The translations under genes were made by a program, and so were the position numbers. From Niabella agricola (GTDB lineage Bacteria; Bacteroidota; Bacteroidia; Chitinophagales; Chitinophagaceae), in NCBI RefSeq assembly GCF_021538615.1, contig NZ_JAJHIZ010000003.1, positions 3,596,001 to 3,660,000 on the forward strand: a stretch of DNA of 64,000 nt, given 5' to 3'. Positions 44,161 through 50,872 of the stretch are shown piece by piece (the stretch's first letter is position 1; each line of letters opens with the position of its first letter). Under the pieces are notes generated by a model. The model was not told the DNA's origin. It was given only the letters and a program-made list of their open reading frames with translations, and ran no database searches.

Positions 44161-45401
44161 AACGTGTAGTTGTAACAGGACTGGGTGCATTAACCCCAAT
44201 TGGCAATAATGTAAATGATTTCTGGCAGGCCCTGATCAACGGTGTTAGTGGTGCGGCGCCCATTACAAAGTTTGATGCTTCCAAATTCAAGACCCGCTTT
44301 GCCTGCGAACTCAAAAATTTTGATCCGCTTACCTATATCGAAAAGGCGGAGGCCCGGCGTTATGACCTGTACACCCAGTATGCGCTGATCAGTGTGGCGG
44401 AAGCCGTGCAAAGCGCAGGCATCTCTTTTGAGACCTTGAACCGTGATCGCATCGGCGTGATCTGGGGCTCGGGCAACGGGGGGATACAAACGTTTCAGCA
44501 ACAGGTGATGGAATTTGCACAAGGCGACGGCACGCCCCGGTTCAACCCGTTCTTTATTCCCAAAATGATCGTGGATATAGCCTCCGGTGTCATCTCTATT
44601 AAATATGGCTTGCGGGGGATCAATTTTACCACTGTTTCCGCCTGCGCCACTTCTAATACGGCCATTATCGACGCATTTAACTATATCAAATGGGGCAAGG
44701 CCGATATGATCGTTACCGGTGGTTCTGAAGCGGCCATCAATGAAACCGGAGTGGGCGGGTTTAACGCCGCAAAAGCACTTTCTACCAACAACGAAGAAGC
44801 GGCGACCGCTTCCCGGCCCTTTGATATAACCAGGGATGGATTTGTGATTGGGGAAGGAGCCGGTGCCATCATCCTGGAAGAATGGGAACATGCCAAACGC
44901 AGGGGCGCACCCATTATTGCCGAAATTGTGGGCGGTGGTATGGCCGGCGATGCCTATCACCTTACAGGAACCCATCCGGAAGGCGATGGTGCCCGTTTGG
45001 GTATGCTGGCCGCGCTGGAAGATGCAGGTATTACACCCGGCGAGATCGACTATTTGAACACACATGCCACCTCCACGCAACAGGGAGATTTAAGCGAGTT
45101 AAAGGCCGCAGCGCGCGTATTTGGTACAGAAAGCAAGCTAAATATCAGCGCCACCAAATCAATGACCGGACATTTATTGGGAGCCGCGGGGGCAGTTGAA
45201 GCGATCGCCTGTATCAAGGCTGTTGAAAAAAATGTGATACCACCCACGATCAATTCAAAAGAAATTGAGCCGGCGTTCAAAGATATATTTGACCTTACCT
45301 TACACAAGGCACAGGAAAAGGAGGTGCGTTATGCCATGAGCAATACGTTTGGATTTGGCGGACATATTGCTACTTCTGTGTTTAAGAAGTATGAGGGTTA
45401 A
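44157..45401 (+). CDS. fabF: Beta-ketoacyl-ACP synthase II (FabF type)
   Basis: This 414-residue condensing enzyme has the Cys-His-His triad: Cys163 in TTVSACATSNTAI, His303 in NTHATSTQQGD and His339 in KSMTGHLLGAAGA. It elongates acyl-ACP with malonyl-ACP. The gene is under TetR control and away from the usual acpP-fabF pair, so it may be a second, regulated synthase for altered membrane lipids or for pigment chains rather than the housekeeping enzyme. That is inference; the sequence alone does not separate these. Confidence 0.92.
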   Translation: MKRVVVTGLGALTPIGNNVNDFWQALINGVSGAAPITKFDASKFKTRFACELKNFDPLTYIEKAEARRYDLYTQYALISVAEAVQSAGISFETLNRDRIGVIWGSGNGGIQTFQQQVMEFAQGDGTPRFNPFFIPKMIVDIASGVISIKYGLRGINFTTVSACATSNTAIIDAFNYIKWGKADMIVTGGSEAAINETGVGGFNAAKALSTNNEEAATASRPFDITRDGFVIGEGAGAIILEEWEHAKRRGAPIIAEIVGGGMAGDAYHLTGTHPEGDGARLGMLAALEDAGITPGEIDYLNTHATSTQQGDLSELKAAARVFGTESKLNISATKSMTGHLLGAAGAVEAIACIKAVEKNVIPPTINSKEIEPAFKDIFDLTLHKAQEKEVRYAMSNTFGFGGHIATSVFKKYEG

Positions 45402-45411
45402 GGAGTGTTGA

Positions 45412-45493
45412 GAATCGAGAATTGAGAATCGAGAAGCGAGGCATTCCGATCCCGGATTGCCCATTTGAAATCTGAAATCTCAATTCTCGATTC
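45412..45493. repeat. Low-complexity inverted tract after fabF
   Basis: GAATCGAGAATTGAG at 45412-45426 is mirrored perfectly by CTCAATTCTCGATTC at 45479-45493, with a 52-base loop. Confidence 0.8.
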
Positions 45494-45552
45494 CTGGTCT
45501 TCCAACCTTTTCCCTCCGGAATTGTAATATTGGTAGATCAAATCATCACGCT

Positions 45553-45870
45553 ATGGAAATACGGTTGAATACGGATAATAATTTCACGGCCTCCGAAGCT
45601 TTTTTTGAAAAAGTAAGCGCCGAGCTGACCAGAAAACTGCATCGTTTTAGCGAATATGTCACCACCGCTGAAGTGTTTTTTGGAGATGAAAACAGTGGTA
45701 AAACCGGTACCCATGATAAGCGCTGCACCATTGAAGTGCGCCCCCGAAACCTGCACCCCGAAGCCGTAACGCATTTTGCCGATACCGTAGATCATGCCTT
45801 CAACGGAGCTGTGGATAAAATAAGAAATTTGCTGGACAGTCGCATCGGGAAATTGCAAAATAAGGGGTAA
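45553..45870 (+). CDS. hpf: Ribosome hibernation-promoting factor, short HPF/YfiA type
   Basis: This 105-residue protein begins MEIRLNTDNNFTASEAFFEK and has the beta-alpha-beta-beta-beta-alpha HPF fold, with CTIEVRPRNLHPEAVTHFAD and VDHAFNGAVDKIRNLLDSRI in the C-terminal helix. It binds the 30S subunit in stationary phase and stops translation. There is no long-form C-terminal dimerisation domain. Confidence 0.88.
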   Translation: MEIRLNTDNNFTASEAFFEKVSAELTRKLHRFSEYVTTAEVFFGDENSGKTGTHDKRCTIEVRPRNLHPEAVTHFADTVDHAFNGAVDKIRNLLDSRIGKLQNKG

Positions 45871-46124
45871 AATATTTCCACAGCCTGTGTATAACAAGTT
45901 TCCCGCGTCTCGACTTTATATGATTAATTTGTAGTCGGCTTTTTTGGTAAAAGATCCCGGATCCAGCCACTAAAAGCCTTCCCTTTTTGTCATCATAGGA
46001 TGCTTTCGGGCAGAAAGCTGGCTTTATCCTGGTAGGAAATACAACTATTTCCAACGGGGTCATTGTCGCCACTGCTTTCAGCGTTTGAAAAACCGATTTT
46101 AAAGAACAAGAATAATATTTATAT

Positions 46125-47099
46125 ATGGGCTTATTTGATAAACGCGTAAACTATAAACCTTTTGAGTACCCGGAGGTTTTAAAGTTTACAGAAGCAATTA
46201 ATAAATCATTTTGGGTGCACTCGGAGGTAGATTTTACAGCAGATGTGCAGGATTTTCACAGTCACCTGAACACCGCACAACGGAATGCCATTAAGAATAG
46301 CCTGCTGGCCATCGCACAGATCGAGGTGGCGGTAAAATCGTTCTGGGGTAATTTATATAATCATATGCCCAAACCGGAGCTGAACGGCCTTGGCAGCACT
46401 TTTGCAGAATGCGAATTCCGGCATTCTGAAGCCTACTCCCGCCTGCTGGAAGTGCTGGGTTATAATGATGAGTTTTCCAAACTGATCGAAGAACCGGTAA
46501 TTGCAGAACGTATTAAATATCTTTCAGAAGCGTTAAAGGATGCCAAATCTGCAGATCCTAAAGAGTACACGCTGTCACTGATCCTTTTTGCGATCCTGAT
46601 TGAAAATGTATCCCTTTTCAGTCAATTTGCAATCATTCTCTCGTTCACCCGCTTCCGCGGATTGATGAAGAACGTAAGTAATATTATTGCCTGGACTTCG
46701 GTGGATGAACAGATCCATGCGAATGCGGGTGTATACCTGATCAATAAGATCCGTGACGAGTATCCCGAACTGATCGACGAAGCCATGGAATACCGCATTA
46801 TGGCCCTGGTGCGGGATTCGATTGAAGTGGAAGGCCGCATCATCGACTGGATCTTCTCCGAAGGGGAGATCGACACGATCAACAAAACCAACCTGCTGAA
46901 CTTTATGAAGTTCCGGGTTGATGAGAGCTTTGAAAAATTGGGTTTTTCCAAACAATTCAATGTTTCACTGGAGGAATACCGGCCAATGCAATGGTTTGAA
47001 GAAGAGGTTTTTGCTAACAGCCTGGATGATTTCTTTGCAAAACGGCCGGTGGAATATACCAAGCACGATAAGAGTATTACATATAACGACCTGTTTTAG
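46125..47099 (+). CDS. nrdB: Ribonucleoside-diphosphate reductase, beta subunit (class I)
   Basis: This 324-residue subunit carries the metal-radical site. Ligands are visible: Glu67, Glu97 and His100 in AECEFRHSEAY, Glu160, Glu195 and His198 in VDEQIHAN, and the radical Tyr104 is kept. The protein has no ATP-cone at its N-terminus (it begins MGLFDKRVNYKPFEYPEVLK). It pairs with nrdA downstream, after a 183-base gap that holds a dispersed repeat and a low-complexity tract. Confidence 0.95.
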   Translation: MGLFDKRVNYKPFEYPEVLKFTEAINKSFWVHSEVDFTADVQDFHSHLNTAQRNAIKNSLLAIAQIEVAVKSFWGNLYNHMPKPELNGLGSTFAECEFRHSEAYSRLLEVLGYNDEFSKLIEEPVIAERIKYLSEALKDAKSADPKEYTLSLILFAILIENVSLFSQFAIILSFTRFRGLMKNVSNIIAWTSVDEQIHANAGVYLINKIRDEYPELIDEAMEYRIMALVRDSIEVEGRIIDWIFSEGEIDTINKTNLLNFMKFRVDESFEKLGFSKQFNVSLEEYRPMQWFEEEVFANSLDDFFAKRPVEYTKHDKSITYNDLF

Positions 47100-47155
47100 C
47101 CGCGATCCTGCCCACTCCAAAAAAGAGCGGGGGAAAAGTAAGACGCTATATAGCC

Positions 47156-47220
47156 GGAACGATGCAGGGTGCGACGCAAGGAAGAGGCTACCTGCACTGC
47201 AGCTGGTATAAAAATAATGA
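47156..47220 (+). repeat. GTGCGACGCAA dispersed repeat, copy B (between nrdB and nrdA)
   Basis: GGAACGATGCAGGGTGCGAC begins a 65-base copy that ends in an ATAAAAATAATGA tail and includes CCTGCACTGCAGCTGG. It runs in the direction of transcription. A low-complexity tract (AACCTTAAACTTTG words) follows at 47229-47275. Confidence 0.75.
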
Positions 47221-47282
47221 TGGACAATAGAACCTTAAACTTTGAACCTTAAACCTTGAACTTTAAACAATAAATTTTTTAC

Positions 47283-48929
47283 ATGGAAAGGCTTTGGTGG
47301 AAAAATGAAGAAAGCGAACAGATCCTGAACCGGGGATACCTGTTAAACGGAGAAACAGTAGAAAAAGCAATCGACCGTGTGTGTACCGCTGCCGCCCAGC
47401 GTCTGTACAAACCGGAACTGAAAGAAGCCTTTAAAGAAATGGTGGAGAATGGCTGGATGAGCTTCAGCTCGCCGATATGGGCCAATATGGGTACCGAAAG
47501 AGGATTGCCCATCTCCTGTTTTAATGTACATATGCCGGATAATATTGAAGGCATTACTCACAAGCTGGGTGAAGTGATCATGCAAACCAAGATCGGCGGC
47601 GGAACTTCGGCATATTTTGGCTCCCTGCGCGGAAGGGGCAGTGCGGTTACGGATAACGGGAAGAGCAGTGGTGCGGTAAGCTTTATGCGCCTGTTTGATA
47701 CAGCGATGGACACCATTTCTCAAGGGGGGGTACGCCGGGGTGCCTTTGCGGCTTACCTCGATATTGATCATCCGGATATTGGCGAGTTTTTGAATATTAA
47801 AGATATCGGGCACCCCATCCAGAATTTATTCAATGCCGTGTGCGTACCGGACTACTGGATGCAGGAAATGATCGATGGCGATATTGCAAAAAGAGAAATA
47901 TGGGCACGGGTGCTGGAAAGCCGTCAACAGAAAGGATTGCCGTATATTTTTTATACGGATAATGTGAACAAGAACAAGCCCCAGGTATATAAAGACCATA
48001 ACCTGACCATTAACGGAAGTAACCTTTGTTCGGAGATCATGCTGCCTTCTACAGAAGATGAATCGTTTATCTGCTGTTTATCTTCTCTGAACCTGGAGTT
48101 GTATGATGAATGGAAAGATACGGATGCCATTAAGCTGGCCGTATTCTTCCTGGATGCCGTGTTGCAGGAGTTCATTGCAAAAACAGAAGGAAACCATTAC
48201 CTGGCCAATGCCAACCGCTTTGCAAAACGGCACCGGGCATTGGGACTGGGTGTTTTGGGATGGCATTCATACTTACAGCGCAATATGATTGCATTTGAAA
48301 GCATGAAGGCCAAGCAGCTCACACATTCCATCTTCGCCGAGCTGCATGAAAAAACAGAAAAGGCCACGATGGAACTGGCCCGCATTTATGGCGAACCGGA
48401 ATTGCTGAAAGGATATGGCCGCCGCAATACCACGGTGATGGCGATTGCGCCGACTACTTCCTCGTCTGCCATCCTGGGGCAATCTTCACCGGGTATTGAG
48501 CCCTTCGTTAGCAACTATTACAAAGCAGGTTTATCAAAAGGAAACTTTATCCGCAAAAACAAATACCTGAAAGCTTTGCTGGAAGAAAAGGGAATGGACA
48601 CAGAAGACGTGTGGCGCAGCATCATGCTGAACCATGGCAGTGTTCAGCACCTGGAAGGGTTGACGGAGCATGAAAAAGATGTATTCAAAACTTTCCGTGA
48701 AATCAGCCAGCTGGAGATCATTCAGCAGGCTTCCATCCGTCAGAAATTTGTTGACCAGGGACAGAGCCTGAACCTGAACATTCCTCCGGGACTGCCCGTA
48801 AAGGAAGTAAACAAATTGCTGATCGAAGCCTGGAAGCTGGGCGTAAAAACCCTGTACTACCAGCGTAGTCAGAGTGTTTCAAAAGAACTGGTGAATACAC
48901 TAACGGTGTGCAGCAGTTGCGAATCGTAA
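47283..48929 (+). CDS. nrdA: Ribonucleoside-diphosphate reductase, alpha subunit (class I)
   Basis: This 548-residue catalytic subunit reduces ribonucleotides. Active-site residues are in place: Cys79 in LPISCFNVH, Asn247-Cys249-Glu251 in GSNLCSEIML, Cys264/Cys265 and the paired Tyr in TLYYQRSQSVS, with a C-terminal CSSCES for re-reduction. It is about 200 residues shorter than the Escherichia coli protein because the N-terminal ATP-cone is missing; the NrdB partner lacks one too, so dATP feedback inhibition through that domain is absent. A clear terminator follows. Confidence 0.96.
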   Translation: MERLWWKNEESEQILNRGYLLNGETVEKAIDRVCTAAAQRLYKPELKEAFKEMVENGWMSFSSPIWANMGTERGLPISCFNVHMPDNIEGITHKLGEVIMQTKIGGGTSAYFGSLRGRGSAVTDNGKSSGAVSFMRLFDTAMDTISQGGVRRGAFAAYLDIDHPDIGEFLNIKDIGHPIQNLFNAVCVPDYWMQEMIDGDIAKREIWARVLESRQQKGLPYIFYTDNVNKNKPQVYKDHNLTINGSNLCSEIMLPSTEDESFICCLSSLNLELYDEWKDTDAIKLAVFFLDAVLQEFIAKTEGNHYLANANRFAKRHRALGLGVLGWHSYLQRNMIAFESMKAKQLTHSIFAELHEKTEKATMELARIYGEPELLKGYGRRNTTVMAIAPTTSSSAILGQSSPGIEPFVSNYYKAGLSKGNFIRKNKYLKALLEEKGMDTEDVWRSIMLNHGSVQHLEGLTEHEKDVFKTFREISQLEIIQQASIRQKFVDQGQSLNLNIPPGLPVKEVNKLLIEAWKLGVKTLYYQRSQSVSKELVNTLTVCSSCES

Positions 48930-48960
48930 ACAAGCGATTTTGAACAGATACATTCTTAAA

Positions 48961-48989
48961 AGATCAGGAGAAACCCCTGATCTTTTTTT
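48961..48989 (+). terminator. Rho-independent terminator after nrdA
   Basis: AGATCAGG and CCTGATCT form an eight-pair stem with a seven-base loop, followed by seven T residues. Confidence 0.92.
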
Positions 48990-49030
48990 ATATGGTCCTG
49001 AATATAATTTATATTCGGAAGTAAAACGAT

Positions 49031-49723
49031 ATGCTTGGAATTATTGTAGAACTGGCCTTGTCCTGGATATTGCTTTGGTTGCTTCAAAAGCAGTCCCTGA
49101 CAGTATTGGGTATCTTCCCTAAAAAGCGACGGATGCGGGCGCTGCTGCTGGGGTTGATAGTGGCCGGCATCGTCAATGCCATTTATCATATTGCCACGGC
49201 CGGCGTAGTAAAGGACCCCTGGCAATGGAATGTTGCGTTTACCCCTCGTGACTTTGTCAGTAGCTTTTGGTGGGTATTAAAATCAGTCCTGTTTGAAGAA
49301 CTCCTGTTCAGAGGCGCCCTGCTATACCTGCTGATAAAATATATAGGAGCGTCCAAAGCCTGTTGGGTGGCTGCCATTGCTTTTGGTATCTATCACTGGT
49401 TTTCATACGGCGTCTTTGGCAATCCTGTCCAAATGGTGATCATCTTCCTGATCACCGGCCTTGCCGGATTGATGTATGCTTGTGCTTTTTCAAGAACAGG
49501 ATCTTTATACCTGCCGGTGGGGTTGCACCTGGGATGGAACCTGGTAAATATCATCGTGTTTTCAAACGGGCCGCTGGGCCGGCAATGGTTATTCCGGAAC
49601 GGGGACCTGAAGCCCGCAGGGCTGCCGTCGCTTTTTCTTTTTCTTTTCCAGGTGCTTGTATTGCCATTGCTGGTGCTGGGATACCTCCGCGTTTTTAAAA
49701 AGCGAAAGCCGTCTGCTGTTTAA
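49031..49723 (+). CDS. CPBP-family intramembrane metalloprotease
   Basis: This 230-residue membrane protein has the CPBP (CAAX-like) motifs: FEELLFRGALLYLL with the Glu-Glu and Arg, IAFGIYHWFSYG with His and GLHLGWNLVNII with His-Asn. It has about six to eight spans. The family includes Rce1-type prenyl protease relatives and bacteriocin-immunity proteins; the function here is unknown. The ATG lies 41 bases after the terminator of nrdA. Confidence 0.9.
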   Translation: MLGIIVELALSWILLWLLQKQSLTVLGIFPKKRRMRALLLGLIVAGIVNAIYHIATAGVVKDPWQWNVAFTPRDFVSSFWWVLKSVLFEELLFRGALLYLLIKYIGASKACWVAAIAFGIYHWFSYGVFGNPVQMVIIFLITGLAGLMYACAFSRTGSLYLPVGLHLGWNLVNIIVFSNGPLGRQWLFRNGDLKPAGLPSLFLFLFQVLVLPLLVLGYLRVFKKRKPSAV

Positions 49724-50007
49724 CGCGGTCTTTTTTGAACAAGCGGGACGACCGGCCGTATAAGAACATGGGAAGGCTGAATAAACAAATTACTGGACGA
49801 GGCCTGGAAGCCGGATATAGGATCCCTGCGGCCGGCGCAGCCAGAACATTCCTGATGAAATGGAGAATATTTATGGGTGCTGCAGGCACCTGAATCGTAA
49901 CAGCCGAAGCTACGATATAATCGCTGGCAGATATGCAACATCGAAGTGCTGTATCTTTTATGATTAACAAACAGCCGGAGGCGGAGATCCTGCAAACCCG
50001 GTGGCTG

Positions 50008-50577
50008 TTATTTTGCCGCCCCTTCAAATTGGATTCTGCTATCAGAGATATTTACCAGTTCGTCCAGTTCATAAACATTTTTATAGCCATAGCCAAAGAG
50101 ATTGATATAGGTCGGAATATTTAATGCCAGGGTTAATGGCGTATGATTATTGGCTGCCGACGGCGCTGCGGTTTTGGTAGTAAAGTTTACCTGGTCGCCC
50201 AGAAAATTATTATTGCAGTAAATCAATATACGCGTATTGGCATCGGGAATCAGCCGGTTAAGATTGGCTTGTGTAAAATCTGTGAAAGGCAGGGATATGG
50301 CTCCTTTCAGATGCCTGCTTGCATAGCGGTTGGCAGAACGCGTATCCAGCAGAACGGTATTGGCTTCTTTCTGCATTTGAAGCAAATCATCGAGGCTCAC
50401 GAGCCGTTCCTGTCTGTGTTGTTCTATTACGTTTACCAGGTTTTTAAAATCACTGTAGTTGGCCAGTGCTTTGGGATATGCTTTGGTCTCTGCGTTACTT
50501 TTAGTACATGAATACAGCAAAACGCTACCAGAGAATAATACAGATGCTGCGGTTGCAATCAATAGCTTTTTTTTCAT
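50008..50577 (-). CDS. Rhodanese-like lipoprotein
   Basis: This 189-residue protein has a lipoprotein-like signal (MKKKLLIATAASVLFSGSVL, then LYSC with Cys24) and one rhodanese domain (ANTVLLDTRSANRYASRHLK, GAISLPFTDFTQ, ILIYCNNNFLGD). The Cys in IYCNNN is the likely catalytic residue that carries sulfur, with a loop shape not typical of thiosulfate sulfurtransferases. It probably sits in the periplasm or at the outer membrane. It is a single gene, divergent from the VIT-domain gene. Confidence 0.85.
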   Translation of the reverse strand: MKKKLLIATAASVLFSGSVLLYSCTKSNAETKAYPKALANYSDFKNLVNVIEQHRQERLVSLDDLLQMQKEANTVLLDTRSANRYASRHLKGAISLPFTDFTQANLNRLIPDANTRILIYCNNNFLGDQVNFTTKTAAPSAANNHTPLTLALNIPTYINLFGYGYKNVYELDELVNISDSRIQFEGAAK

Positions 50578-50872
50578 ACGCTTTTTTTATAGTTAATTAC
50601 ATATCAGTTTCGCTTCGTTAGTCTGAATTGCGGTTGGTTCAGGGCAACCAGCCCTCCAAACCGGGATAACGCCGGATCCCGCATAAACGCAACAACAGGG
50701 CTAATAAAATATTGCTGCAAGAGTATGGGACTGCCGTCTGCTGCTGCAACCCTGCCGGCCATAGGTTCCGGAACCCGGACCTGCCGTTGATGAATGAAAT
50801 AACTTTTCCAGGGTGTTTATGTAATCTTTCCGTTTCTGCATCTTATTCCAAAAGAACGAAATGGAGATGTAT

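Noticed and set aside
45871..46124. NrdR boxes or a cobalamin riboswitch upstream of nrdB
   Set aside because: No paired NrdR-box consensus and no conserved riboswitch core could be found in the 254 bases.
49724..50007. Possible small gene or gene remnant between the CPBP protease and the rhodanese gene
   Set aside because: Short frames exist on both strands but none shows a family pattern, signal peptide or consistent codon use.
50701..50841. Short - strand frame beginning MQKRKDYINTLEK, divergent to the VIT-domain gene
   Set aside because: About 46 codons, no recognisable family, no clear promoter or terminator; it could be real but nothing in the sequence decides it.
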